Positions 43,321 through 52,052 are shown, counted from the first letter of the stretch. The stretch is DNA of 64,000 nt from Oleiagrimonas citrea (GCF_012395255.1 NZ_JAAZQD010000005.1:1-64000); one strand, 5' to 3'. Notes: generated from the letters alone by a model not told the origin. Program-made: numbers and translations.

Positions 43321-44583
43321 ATGAATTTCACGGTTCTACCGGATTTTCTGGCGATCGGCGGTCTGGTTGCGGCTTTCTGGTCCCTGCTCAAACGCACACA
43401 GCAGACCCGACTGCGCTATTGGCTGGTGGGTTGGGTGCTGATCCTGATCCATATCGCGGCTCAGTTCGTCAGCCAGAACGTTCCGGCCGTGGCCGAGTCG
43501 GCCAGCGCGATCTCTGTGGTCATGCTGCTGTTGACCAGTCTGGCCTTCATCTGGGCCGGCAACGACATGCGGCGCGATGCCGGATCACACGATCTGCCGC
43601 TCACGCTGCTGTCCTCGATTCCGGATGCGCTGTTCTACGTCGGGCTGATCTACGGCGTGGAGCAGGGAGCGCTCTACTACGTTCTGACCGCGGCCGGCCT
43701 GGCGTCATCGTTGTGGGTGTTCTGCAGCGGGCGACGTCTCGACGACCGGACCGAGCGTCGCATGCGTGGCGCGATTCTGGTGCTGGTCTACGCCGTGCAG
43801 GCCGTTCTGCTGTACCTGGACCAAGGCGGGATGGCATTGAACTGGTCGCTGTTCTGGCACTACCTGGCGGCCGCAGTGTTTTTCCGCATGGCCAGCGACC
43901 AGCCCGGTGTGGGCGTGCGCTTCACGACGCTCAGCTTTCTGGCCTGGTCGCTGGCGTTCCCGGTCAGCGTGGTGATTCGGATCTTCTGGCCGCATCTTCA
44001 CGTGGAGCACGAAGTCTGGAACCTGCCCAAGTTCCTGGTCGCGACCGGCCTGATCTTCACCTTGCTCGAAGAGCAGATGAACAAGGCCGAGCATGCGTCC
44101 CTGCATGATGCGCTGACCGATCTCCCGAACCGGCGCCTGTTCCTGCGCTATCTGCTGCAGGCCGTGCGCGAGAGCCGCGAGCGGAAATCGAAACTGGCCG
44201 TGCTGGTCATCGATCTGAATGGTTTCAAGCAGGTCAACGATCTGCATGGGCATGCAGTCGGGGATCTTCTGCTGCAGGGCATCACGCAGCGCTTCGCGGC
44301 CTGCATGCGCAAGCGTGACATGCTGGCGCGCCTGGGTGGGGACGAGTTCGCCGTCATTCTGACGGACCTGCCGAACCGCGACGCTGCCGCGCGGGTCGCG
44401 GAGAAACTGCAGGACGTGCTGAAGACGCCGATCGAGGTCGAGTCGTTCTCGTTGCAGGCCAGTGCCAGCATCGGAGTGTCCGTCTACCCCGATGACGGGG
44501 ACGATGTCTCCCGCCTGTATGCCTCCGCGGATCGCGACATGTACACGCACAAGCATGCGGTGCAGCCGTCCGGAGACGCATGA
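43321..44583 (+). CDS. Diguanylate cyclase with an N-terminal multi-pass membrane sensor
   Basis: This 420-residue protein makes cyclic di-GMP. The N-terminal half has about seven or eight hydrophobic segments (10-248) with no sensor family I recognise. The GGDEF domain spans about 258-416, with DALTDLPNRR as its start signature, the active-site GGDEF at 339-343 and the inhibitory I-site RKRD at 330-333, five residues before it. So it should be active and feedback-inhibited by its product. The ATG at 43321 was chosen; the longer frame from 43243 lacks membrane character. A TATACT sequence at 43221-43226 could be the -10 element. Confidence 0.9.
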   Translation: MNFTVLPDFLAIGGLVAAFWSLLKRTQQTRLRYWLVGWVLILIHIAAQFVSQNVPAVAESASAISVVMLLLTSLAFIWAGNDMRRDAGSHDLPLTLLSSIPDALFYVGLIYGVEQGALYYVLTAAGLASSLWVFCSGRRLDDRTERRMRGAILVLVYAVQAVLLYLDQGGMALNWSLFWHYLAAAVFFRMASDQPGVGVRFTTLSFLAWSLAFPVSVVIRIFWPHLHVEHEVWNLPKFLVATGLIFTLLEEQMNKAEHASLHDALTDLPNRRLFLRYLLQAVRESRERKSKLAVLVIDLNGFKQVNDLHGHAVGDLLLQGITQRFAACMRKRDMLARLGGDEFAVILTDLPNRDAAARVAEKLQDVLKTPIEVESFSLQASASIGVSVYPDDGDDVSRLYASADRDMYTHKHAVQPSGDA

Positions 44584-44663
44584 GCGATGCGCGGACGAGT
44601 TCGGCTGCGGTACCGGGTGACGTGCCGCATAATGGGGCGGTGTTCCTGATGCCCTGATGCCGC

Positions 44664-45242
44664 ATGCCAGCAGAATCCCATCTCCCCATGCACACGGCGC
44701 GTCTGCGCCTGGATGCGCTGCGCGAAGAGGATGCGCAGGATCTGTTCGCGTACCGCAGCGATCCGCGCATCGCGCGGTACCAGGGCTGGCGTCCGGATGC
44801 CGTGGAGGACGCCGCTGCGTTCATTGCGCGTCAGTCGACACGGCGATTCGCCGAACCCGATGGCTGGAATCAGCTGGCGATTCGTCTGCGTGAAAGCGGG
44901 GAGCTGGTCGGCGACCTGGGCATCCATTTTCCGCCCAGCCAGCAGGATGCCGTCGAGTTGGGTATTTCACTGATGCCGGCACACCAGGGCAGCGGCTATG
45001 CGCGCGAAGCCATGCGGGCTGTGATCGGACATCTCTTCGGCGAGTTCGGTTATCGGCGCATCGTGGGGTCGGTCGATCCGCGCAATCACGCCAGTGTCGC
45101 GTTGCTTCACGCGCTCGGCTTTCGCAAGGAGGCGCATCACGTGGAGAGCCTGTATTTCCGCGGCGAGTGGGTGGATGATCTGGTCTTCGCGCTGCTGGCG
45201 CGCGAATGGAGCGACCAGGCGGTCGCAAACGATACCCGTTGA
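44664..45242 (+). CDS. GNAT family N-acetyltransferase (RimJ/RimL-like)
   Basis: This 192-residue acetyltransferase begins LHTAR-like MHTARLRLDALREEDAQDLFAYRSDP, the RimJ/RimL opening. The acetyl-CoA loop is MPAHQGSGYAREAM (about 98-111; Q/R-x-x-G-x-A/G form), and the following NHASVALLHALGFRKE is the conserved C-terminal helix and strand. Members acetylate protein N-termini, amino groups of antibiotics or small molecules. The substrate cannot be told. It is transcribed in the same direction as the preceding diguanylate cyclase gene. Confidence 0.85.
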   Translation: MPAESHLPMHTARLRLDALREEDAQDLFAYRSDPRIARYQGWRPDAVEDAAAFIARQSTRRFAEPDGWNQLAIRLRESGELVGDLGIHFPPSQQDAVELGISLMPAHQGSGYAREAMRAVIGHLFGEFGYRRIVGSVDPRNHASVALLHALGFRKEAHHVESLYFRGEWVDDLVFALLAREWSDQAVANDTR

Positions 45243-45371
45243 TGGTGGGACGATGACTCCCGCAGCGCGTTTATGTGTTGCGGCTGCGAGGGAAGGCATC
45301 ACGTCCTGAAGCCGCTTCCGGCGCGATGCGCGCGGAACCTTCCGGGCGATGAAGGTCCCGCGCGTAGAGGG

Positions 45372-45794
45372 CTACATTTCTTCCGTGCTGATCCGTCGCG
45401 GGTATTCGTGGGGACGGCCATACACGTAGATATAGGCATGGGAGACGCCCGCATACTGCGGCGCCAGGCCACGCGTGAAGAGCACATATTCCATCGGCGA
45501 GATCTGCCCGTTGTGATCGAAGTCGGCGCGCAGGAAGTTCCGGCGCAGATCACGCAGGTCGAGCGGCAGCTCGGCGCGGCTGAGCAAGCCGTTGTGGTTG
45601 CGATCCAGCTGATCGAAGAAATACACCTTGCGAACTGTCACGACGATGCGGGAAGACGAGGCGTCCGTCGTGGTCTGCGGCGTGGATTGCGCGATGTTGA
45701 CGGAAGCTCCCGCTGCGTGAGCAGCGAACGCCGGCACGGCGGCGAGGCACAAGGCCAGGGCGGTCATTGACGTCAGGGATTTGGTGATTCTCAT
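45372..45794 (-). CDS. Secreted EF-hand protein
   Basis: This 140-residue protein has a signal peptide (MRITKSLTSMTALALCLAAVPAFA) and two EF-hand loops: DRNHNGLLSRAE and DFDHNGQISPME. Both have Asp at loop positions 1 and 3, Gly at 6 and Glu at 12, so calcium binding is likely. The tail YAGVSHAYIYVYGRPHEYPRRISTEE is Tyr-rich. The ATG at 45794 has GGAGGATAT upstream; the frame runs on to 45845. It may buffer calcium or interact with a partner in the periplasm. Partner unknown. Confidence 0.85.
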   Translation of the reverse strand: MRITKSLTSMTALALCLAAVPAFAAHAAGASVNIAQSTPQTTTDASSSRIVVTVRKVYFFDQLDRNHNGLLSRAELPLDLRDLRRNFLRADFDHNGQISPMEYVLFTRGLAPQYAGVSHAYIYVYGRPHEYPRRISTEEM

Positions 45795-45953
45795 AGCAAT
45801 ATCCTCCGTGTGAGCGGAGCCGCGTGGCGCGCGATTGCCATTCATATGTCCTCCTTGACGGGCAAGGCTGCGAGCCTGCGCGGACTGGAGGCGCAGGTCG
45901 AGGGGATCGTCCTGCGTCGATAAAAAACATACTCCGCTGTGCGCCGCAGTGGC

Positions 45954-45970
45954 AAACGATTCGATCGTTT
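45954..45970 (+). terminator. Plus-strand terminator-like hairpin
   Basis: AAACGAT, loop TCG and ATCGTTT form a perfect seven-pair stem followed on the plus strand by TTCTTTTTTATTT. This is a good rho-independent terminator form, but no plus-strand gene lies directly upstream; the GNAT gene ends about 710 bases earlier. It may close an unannotated transcript. Confidence 0.5.
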
Positions 45971-46117
45971 TTCTTTTTTATTTCCTTGGTCATAAATCAC
46001 AAGAGGTTGATTTATCTATATTTTAATGAAAATTTAAATTAACCGGGAGAGGCCTTTTTTGTGCAACGTATCACTATTTTGGACGTATAAACTTCTATCT
46101 ATTATCTCGCGCCATGT

Positions 46118-46145
46118 CGCTCTCACGGCATGGTGCGAGAGAGCG
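46118..46145. repeat. Weak hairpin downstream of kdpE
   Basis: CGCTCTC (46118-46124) and GAGAGCG (46139-46145) pair over seven bases with a 14-base loop. It lies 54 bases beyond the kdpE stop on the minus strand. No T-run is present, so a terminator role is tentative. Confidence 0.3.
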
Positions 46146-46198
46146 GTCAGCGTTTTTGAAATGCGCTCGGCGTCTCCTTTGCGCATCCCTGGGCGCGT

Positions 46199-46909
46199 CT
46201 AATCGGTGGCCGGTTCCGCCATGATGAAGCGGTAGCCGACGCCGGGCTCGGTTTTCAGCCAGCGCGGCGAGGACGGGTCGTCACCGAGCTTCTGGCGCAG
46301 GCGGCCGATCACGACGCGGAGATAGTGCGTATCGTGCACATGCGTTGCACCCCAGATCTTTCGCAGCAGCAATTGCTGAGCGACCACGCGGCCGGCATGC
46401 GCGAGCAGCATCAAGAGCACCGCGTACTCCTTGCGTGTGAGCTCGACGGGTTGTCCGTCCAGGTGAACTTCGCGACGCAGCATGTCGATGCACAGGCAGC
46501 CATCGTCATACAGGGGCGCGTTCTCGCCATCCCCCTCGACCCGGTTGCGCAGCAGCACACGCAGTCGCGCCATGAGTTCCTGAATGCCGAAAGGCTTGGT
46601 CACGTAGTCGTGGGCGCCAAGGTCCAGTGCGCGAACTTTCTCGGCTTCGGCATCGCGCACGGAGAGCATGAGCACGGGCGTCGAGCTCCACTGCCGTAGC
46701 TCCGCGAGCACCTCGTGTCCCTCGCGATCGGGCAGTCCGAGATCAAGGACCACCACGTCGGGTTCCTGCGTAGCAGCCAGGTTCAGGCCCTCTTCGGCGC
46801 TGGCCGCCAGCAGCACTCGATAGCCTTCGGCACGCAGGCCGATGTCCAGAAAGCGGCGGATCTGCGGCTCGTCGTCGATGACGAGGATGCGCGGCGCGAT
46901 GGCGTTCAT
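46199..46909 (-). CDS. kdpE: KdpE-like response regulator (OmpR family)
   Basis: This 236-residue response regulator has a receiver domain with the acidic pair D12/D13, phosphorylated D56 (VVLDLGLPD) and K105 (YVTKPF). An OmpR-type winged helix follows (LRREVHLDGQPVELTRKEYAVLL, then GYRFIMAEP). The close match to KdpE and the four-base overlap with the preceding KdpD-like kinase gene (ATGA) show the pair works together. kdpFABC is absent here; kup lies upstream in the same direction, so Kup is the likely target. A KdpE-like box before kup supports this. Confidence 0.88.
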   Translation of the reverse strand: MNAIAPRILVIDDEPQIRRFLDIGLRAEGYRVLLAASAEEGLNLAATQEPDVVVLDLGLPDREGHEVLAELRQWSSTPVLMLSVRDAEAEKVRALDLGAHDYVTKPFGIQELMARLRVLLRNRVEGDGENAPLYDDGCLCIDMLRREVHLDGQPVELTRKEYAVLLMLLAHAGRVVAQQLLLRKIWGATHVHDTHYLRVVIGRLRQKLGDDPSSPRWLKTEPGVGYRFIMAEPATD

Positions 46910-48462
46910 GCGTCCATCTCCGGTCGGTCGGGCAGCGGCAGGCTGATGCGCAGCATGCTGCCGCCGTATGGCGTGGATAAAGCTTCGACGCGACCGCCGT
47001 GTGCGCCGATCAGGCCCCGACAGATCGACAGTCCAAGCCCGGTGCCGCGTGCTTGGCGATCGCCGCGTGCAACCGAATAGAAGGTGTCGAAGATGCGTTC
47101 GCGTTCGGCGTCGGGAATGCCAGGGCCACGATCAATGATGTCGATGTGCAGCCAATCGTCGTGCAGCGTGATATTCATGTCGATGGGCTTATGCGGTGGC
47201 GAGACGTGCGCCGCGTTCTCCAGAATGTTGAACACTGCCTGTTCGACCAGGGCGGGATGCACGTACAGCAGCACTGTGTCGCGTGGAAGTCGCGATTCGA
47301 CCGTCTGTTCCGGGTGCAGCCGGTGCAGACGCGCGACGGCGGCCACGGCGATTTCGGCGGCATCGACCCAGTCTCTATGCAGCTTCAACTCGCCATGTCC
47401 GAGCCGCGCCATGTCGAGCAGGTTCTGAATGTAGCGATCCAGTCGCTTGCCTTCTTCGATGATGGCCTCAAGCAGCTGGCGGCGTTCCGGTTCGGGAAGG
47501 TCCCGGTCGTAGTTGGACAAGGTGTCGGCGGCGCCGATCATCGACACGAGCGGCGAGCGCAGGTCGTGCGAGACCGACGACAGCAGGGCGTTGCGCAGGC
47601 GCTCGGTCTCGCCTTCCACGCGTGCTTTTTCCAGCGCCTCGGTCAGTCGTGCGTGTTCCAGCGCCTGCGTGATCGTGCGCACGAATGCCTCGGCAAGGTG
47701 GCGCTGCTCGTTGTCTGGCAGGTCGCGGCTCTCGGCGTCGAACAGCGCCAGCACGCCGTGACGTCGGGTTTCGGCATGCAGCGGGATCATCCAGCCGCGC
47801 GCGCGCGAGGCGCGCCGGGTGCCGCGTCCGGCCGGTGCGGCAAGGCGGTCGCAGAAGTCGGCGGCGGCGAGGTCTTCCGGGGACAGCGTGGGCATCTGCG
47901 GCGCGGATGCGGCCACGCGCCAGGTGGGCGGTTCGCCATCGCGCACGAGCAGGGCGGTCGTGGTCTGCAGCGTGCGTGCGGCGATCTCGACCGTGACCCT
48001 GTGCAGGGAGGTTTCGTCGCTATCGGCTTTCAGTTGCTGTCCCAGTTCCAGCAGTGCGCCGGCGCGTACCTGCGCCGCGCGCAGGGAGGCGACCTTGTCG
48101 GCCAGTTGCGTCGCCAGCCGACTGCACACCAAAGCTACGACCAGAAACAGACCGACGGTAAGCACATCGTCGGCGGAATCAATGGTGAAGGTGTAACGCG
48201 GCGGTGTGAAGAAGAAGTTGTAGCCGAGAAAGCACAGCACCGCCGTGTAGGCCGCCACGCGCATGCGCGTACGCACGGCGACGGCGAGGACGGCGGTCAG
48301 GAAGATCAGCGCGAGGTTGGCGACACTGAGATAGTGGTCGGCGAGGAAGGCGAGCACGAACGCGAGCGCCGTCGCCAGTGTCGCGTAGACATACGCGCCG
48401 AAACCGCTGTGCCGGCGGGACGGAAGTGGTTCGGTGACGGCGTCGGAAGCGTGGGCGCTCAT
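46906..48462 (-). CDS. kdpD: KdpD-like sensor histidine kinase lacking the KdpD N-terminal domain
   Basis: This 518-residue kinase has the four-segment DUF4118 membrane domain (about 25-115), a GAF-type region (about 140-270), a HisKA domain with H299 in SSVSHDLRSP, and an HATPase domain (NILENAAHVSP; GPGIPDAERERIF; GTGLGLSICRGLI). Full-length KdpD of about 890 residues carries a KdpD/Usp N-terminal half; here it is missing and the protein starts just before the membrane domain. So potassium or turgor sensing must use the membrane and GAF parts. It overlaps kdpE by four bases and follows kup by 80 bases. Confidence 0.85.
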   Translation of the reverse strand: MSAHASDAVTEPLPSRRHSGFGAYVYATLATALAFVLAFLADHYLSVANLALIFLTAVLAVAVRTRMRVAAYTAVLCFLGYNFFFTPPRYTFTIDSADDVLTVGLFLVVALVCSRLATQLADKVASLRAAQVRAGALLELGQQLKADSDETSLHRVTVEIAARTLQTTTALLVRDGEPPTWRVAASAPQMPTLSPEDLAAADFCDRLAAPAGRGTRRASRARGWMIPLHAETRRHGVLALFDAESRDLPDNEQRHLAEAFVRTITQALEHARLTEALEKARVEGETERLRNALLSSVSHDLRSPLVSMIGAADTLSNYDRDLPEPERRQLLEAIIEEGKRLDRYIQNLLDMARLGHGELKLHRDWVDAAEIAVAAVARLHRLHPEQTVESRLPRDTVLLYVHPALVEQAVFNILENAAHVSPPHKPIDMNITLHDDWLHIDIIDRGPGIPDAERERIFDTFYSVARGDRQARGTGLGLSICRGLIGAHGGRVEALSTPYGGSMLRISLPLPDRPEMDA

Positions 48463-48542
48463 GCTTGGTGCGTAAGCCTAATGCATCCGTGAGGCTGCGG
48501 ATATCGGTCTGTCGCAGGCGTGATGCGGGAGCGGCGCACGAC

Positions 48543-50456
48543 TCAGATTTCCACGTGTGCGCCCAGCTCGATCAGGCGGTTGCCAGGGATGCGGAAGAAC
48601 GCTGTGGCGGTCATCGCGTTGCGCGACAGGAATGCGAACAGGCGGTCGCGCCAGGTCGCCATGCCGCCGGCATGATGGCCGGAGACAACGGTCTCGCGTG
48701 ACAGGAAGAAGGTGGTGTCCATCAGGTCGAAGCTCGCGCCCACGGTCCCGCACTGCAGCAGCGTGGCGGGCACGTCCGGGTCCTCGTCGAAGCCGTAGCG
48801 CAGCTGCAACCGGTACATGCCGTGTCCTAGATCGCGTAGGGCAATGCGCTCGTCGGCGTCGGCCGTGGGCGTGTTCAGCATTTCCACCGTCAACAGCACG
48901 TTGCGTTCGTGCAGGACCTTGTTGTGCTTGAGATTGTGCAGCATCGAATTTGGTACCTGTCCGGGGTCGGCGGTCATGAAGATCGCCGTACCCGGCACGC
49001 TGTGCGGCGGATGTTCGGCCAGGCTTTGCAGGAACGGCTCCAGCGCCACGCCTCCCTGGCGGATCGTGCGTGCGACCAGAGCACGGCCCCGGCGCCAGGT
49101 CGTCATCAATGCGAATACGAACAGACCCAGTGCCAGCGGGAAGCAGCCGCCGCTGGCGATCTTCATCGCGTTGGCGCTGAAGAAGCCCAGATCCACGCTG
49201 AGCAGTCCCGCGCCGATCAGCACGATGACCGGCCAACGCCAGCCCCAGCGGAACCGCGCGACGACCAGCGCGAGCAGCGAGGTGATGACCATGGTGCCGG
49301 TCACGGCGATGCCGTAGGCCGCGCCGAGGTTGTCCGAGGAGCGGAAGCCGATCACCGCGCCGATCACCAGCACCATCAGGATGCGATTGATCCACGGCAC
49401 ATAGATCTGGCCGGACATGCTGCGCGAGGTGTGCACCACACGCATGCGCGGCAGGTAGCCCAGTTGCATCGCCTCGCGCGTCATCGAGAACGCGCCGGAA
49501 ATCACCGCTTGCGAAGCGATCACCGTGGCGACCGTGGCCAGCGCGATCATCGGGTACAGCAGCGCGCGTGGCACCAGGTGGTAGAACGGATTGGCGACGG
49601 CTGCCGGGTGCAGCATGAGCAGCGCGCCCTGGCCGAAGTAGTTCAGCAGCAGCGCCGGCAGCACCAACGCGAACCATACACTCTGGATCGGGCGTTTGCC
49701 GAAGTGGCCCATGTCCGCATACAGCGCCTCGGTGCCGGTGACGGCCAGCACCACGGCGCCCAGCGCGAAGAACGCCTGCGCGCGGTTGTGCACGAAGAAG
49801 TCGACGGCGTAGGTCGGCGACACCGCGCGCAGCACGCCCGGCTCCTGCGCGATACCGTGCACGCCGAGCGCGGCCAGGCACAGGAACCACAGCACGCAGA
49901 TCGGTCCGAACACCGCGCCGATGCGCTCGGTGCCGTGCTTCTGCAGCGCGAACAGCGTGACGATGACCAGCAGCGTGATCGGCACCACCCAGTGGGCCAG
50001 GCGCGGCGCGGCGACTTCCAGTCCCTCGACCGCCGACAGCACGGACATCGCCGGGGTGATGACGCCATCGCCGTAGAACAGCGCCGCGCCGAACAAGCCC
50101 AGGATCGCGATCGCCGATACCAGCCGCGGGCGGCTGCGCGCGCAGCGCTGCGCCAGCGCCATCAGGGCGACGATGCCACCTTCGCCCTTGTTGTCGGCGC
50201 GCAGGATGAACAGCAGGTACTTCACCGATACCACGACGATCAGCGACCAGAAGATCAGGCTGAGTGCGCCGAGCACGTTCTGCGGCGCGGTGGCGATACC
50301 CTGGGTGCCGAAGATTTCCTTGATCGTGTACAGCGGGCTGGTGCCAATGTCGCCGTAGACCACGCCGACGGCGCCCAGCGCCAGCGCCGCGAAGCGTTTT
50401 CGATGAACCGGATTCACGTCGTGAGCGTCGCGTCGGGCCAGCGAGGTCGAGACCAT
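48543..50456 (-). CDS. kup: Low-affinity potassium transporter Kup
   Basis: This 637-residue KUP/HAK/KT-type potassium:proton symporter has the family start LALGAVGVVYGDIGTSPLYT. About twelve membrane segments follow up to residue 440, with the selectivity-type stretch GDGVITPAMSVLSAVEGLEV. A cytoplasmic C-terminal domain follows (FMTADPGQVPNSMLHNLKHNKVLHERNVLLTVE in pieces) and ends near NRLIELGAHVEI. Length matches E. coli Kup (622). It lies 80 bases before kdpD on the same strand, so kup-kdpD-kdpE may form one operon. A KdpE-box-like repeat lies about 82-98 bases upstream. Confidence 0.96.
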   Translation of the reverse strand: MVSTSLARRDAHDVNPVHRKRFAALALGAVGVVYGDIGTSPLYTIKEIFGTQGIATAPQNVLGALSLIFWSLIVVVSVKYLLFILRADNKGEGGIVALMALAQRCARSRPRLVSAIAILGLFGAALFYGDGVITPAMSVLSAVEGLEVAAPRLAHWVVPITLLVIVTLFALQKHGTERIGAVFGPICVLWFLCLAALGVHGIAQEPGVLRAVSPTYAVDFFVHNRAQAFFALGAVVLAVTGTEALYADMGHFGKRPIQSVWFALVLPALLLNYFGQGALLMLHPAAVANPFYHLVPRALLYPMIALATVATVIASQAVISGAFSMTREAMQLGYLPRMRVVHTSRSMSGQIYVPWINRILMVLVIGAVIGFRSSDNLGAAYGIAVTGTMVITSLLALVVARFRWGWRWPVIVLIGAGLLSVDLGFFSANAMKIASGGCFPLALGLFVFALMTTWRRGRALVARTIRQGGVALEPFLQSLAEHPPHSVPGTAIFMTADPGQVPNSMLHNLKHNKVLHERNVLLTVEMLNTPTADADERIALRDLGHGMYRLQLRYGFDEDPDVPATLLQCGTVGASFDLMDTTFFLSRETVVSGHHAGGMATWRDRLFAFLSRNAMTATAFFRIPGNRLIELGAHVEI

Positions 50457-50865
50457 GTCTTGATGCCTGTCCGTGATGGGCGAGGCGGCACTCTAGGCGC
50501 GGTGGCGTAAAGCGCGGATAGCGCATCGTCGCTCGGGCGTAAACGCAGCGTAAAAAAATCGCGCTTGGATCGAATGCAGGCAGGTTGCTATGTCGCTGCG
50601 GGTACAGCGATGAGCGGGGATTGCGGTGGACATCGCCTTCGTCGAGGCCGCGAGCGAAAGGACTGAAGTTCAGCACGGGGACAGAGGTACGAGCCTCGAT
50701 CGCTGGCTAAAAATCAGGTCGGAAAGGTTTGATTTACTACGGTGGACATGAACGACGTTGGCGTCGATTCCGGGCGCAGCCTCTGAACGGCGTCTCGATT
50801 TCGAGTTCAGTCAGAAATTTCCCCATCCAGTCATGTGTGCGTGGATGTTGGCCTGTATAAATGAT
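50457..50865. other. Intergenic region holding the kup promoter
   Basis: About 410 bases between kup and the phosphopantetheinyl transferase gene. On the minus strand it carries three TTTACGC repeats (50505-50511, 50537-50543, 50548-50554). A locally AT-rich segment lies around 50700-50750. I see no gene. Confidence 0.45.
50538..50554 (-). promoter_or_regulatory. KdpE-box-like direct repeat upstream of kup
   Basis: On the minus strand the sequence is TTTACG-CTGCG-TTTACG. The KdpE box described for E. coli is TTTATA-N5-TTTACA, so spacing is identical and the half-sites match at 4 and 5 of 6 positions. A third TTTACGC lies 32 bases away (50505-50511), about three helical turns, as expected for OmpR-family dimers. 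The site is 82-98 bases before the kup start. Confidence 0.55.
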
Positions 50866-51648
50866 TCACCACACGAAACTGGTGGCTACCGTATCTCTGG
50901 CCAGTGTCTTGAAGCCGACTTCGAACGAGCGCCCTTCGACAAGAGATGGGCAAAGGGTTTGCCTGAGTGTCAGCGTGAGGCGCCCTGCATCGGCATCCAG
51001 GCCGGAAACGCGCACGGCGTCGAAGTCGAAGTAGCGACCCACGACAGCGAACACGCCTTTGAAGAAGCTCTCCTTGGCGGAAAAGCCGGTGATGAGAAGC
51101 ATGTTGGTGGTTAGGTGTCCACGTCGGGCTTCCATTAGCCGCTGCTCGTCGGGCGTTAGCGCGAGCGCACGAATGGCGTCGCGCGTTTCGGCGTTAGGGA
51201 CCTTCTCGATATCGATACCGACTCCGGTCACGGTCGGCGCTGGGACAGCAATCGCGGCGGCGATGTCATCGGTGTGCGAGATGCTTCCGGTCACGCCTGC
51301 TTGCCACAGCGGTTCTCTCGAGGCGCCGATGCCGGGGGTGGAGGCGGCGATACCCAGTCGTTCGATGGCCTGGTGGGCGGCGAGGCGCCCCATGATGAAT
51401 TCGGCCTGTCGCTTGGCTACGGCATGGTGGAGCTGTGAAGGAAGCGCAATGCCGTATCGCTCGCAAGCCGATGAGGTATGTGCGTCCGGGGAGAATTCGA
51501 TCACGAAGGCTGGCGGTACACGTGGATCCTTGTTGCCCAGTTCCTCCCATCGCGTGGTGCGAAGCATGTCGCCTCGAATGGACGCAGCAGGCGATGAATC
51601 GATCTTCGATCGGGTGTTCTTCACGGTTCCGGGAATGTCTTCGTGCAT
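50866..51648 (-). CDS. 4'-phosphopantetheinyl transferase (EntD/Sfp type)
   Basis: This 260-residue protein has the core PPTase motifs GVGIDIEKV (magnesium site) and FSAKESFFKGVFAVVGRYFDF (W/F-S-x-K-E-S-x-x-K). SISHTDDIAAAIAV is the preceding strand with the His that contacts CoA. These enzymes transfer the phosphopantetheine arm from CoA to carrier proteins. It lies 404 bases downstream of the Rieske gene in the same direction, so it may serve the nearby pathway, although no carrier-protein gene is visible in the window. An internal ATG at 51567 is an alternative start. Confidence 0.85.
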   Translation of the reverse strand: MHEDIPGTVKNTRSKIDSSPAASIRGDMLRTTRWEELGNKDPRVPPAFVIEFSPDAHTSSACERYGIALPSQLHHAVAKRQAEFIMGRLAAHQAIERLGIAASTPGIGASREPLWQAGVTGSISHTDDIAAAIAVPAPTVTGVGIDIEKVPNAETRDAIRALALTPDEQRLMEARRGHLTTNMLLITGFSAKESFFKGVFAVVGRYFDFDAVRVSGLDADAGRLTLTLRQTLCPSLVEGRSFEVGFKTLARDTVATSFVW

Positions 51649-52052
51649 GCTTCCGTGTCCACTGCCTCGACGGGGGCTGCGTCCTTGTGCATCGCGGCAT
51701 CAATCGAGAAAAGAAAATAGCCGGTCTCCGCCATCTCGCCGGCATCAGTGCCTGAATTGCCGATGCCGCGCCTGAATGAAAGGGTGGCGCCGGGTGTGCA
51801 TCGAAATTCAGCTCACTGGGCTGCGATACGGCACGTTTTGACTCTAGAGGGTGCTCTTGCCGCTGTCGATGGCGCTCGGTCGATTGTGCGCAGAAGTTGC
51901 GGCCACGGACTCCTCTCTGCTTCCGCAGCGACCATGGCGGGCCGGGGGATTTTCCGGATCCGTGTGGCATCGTCCACGCCATCGGAGGTGTGGAATGGGA
52001 TGTGCTCGGACGCCTTCCCGTACAACGTCGGGAAGCGTGCCGGGCTTTATAT
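51649..52052. other. Gap between the Rieske gene and the PPTase gene
   Basis: 404 bases without a convincing gene. Short frames on both strands lack recognisable domains, and no carrier protein with a D-S-L motif was found. I see no strong terminator or promoter. Confidence 0.4.

Larger units (their letters stand above)
45795..46198. other. AT-rich intergenic region upstream of the EF-hand gene
   Basis: About 400 bases without a gene. The stretch 45958-46110 is strikingly AT-rich against the GC-rich background, with a long T/A block at 45967-46040. It holds a hairpin at 45954-45970 followed by a T-run, and a weak hairpin at 46118-46145 beyond the kdpE stop. The EF-hand promoter should be here. 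Confidence 0.5.

Noticed and set aside
45954-45970. LacI-type operator upstream of the EF-hand gene
   Set aside because: AAACGAT-TCG-ATCGTTT lacks the central CG spacing of the LacI consensus and is better read as a terminator because of the T-run.
48909-50510. Plus-strand frame opposite kup
   Set aside because: His/Gln/Arg-rich translation without domain; kup is complete on the minus strand.
50457-52052. Acyl carrier protein gene near the cluster
   Set aside because: No short acidic frame with a D-S-L phosphopantetheine site was found in the gaps.
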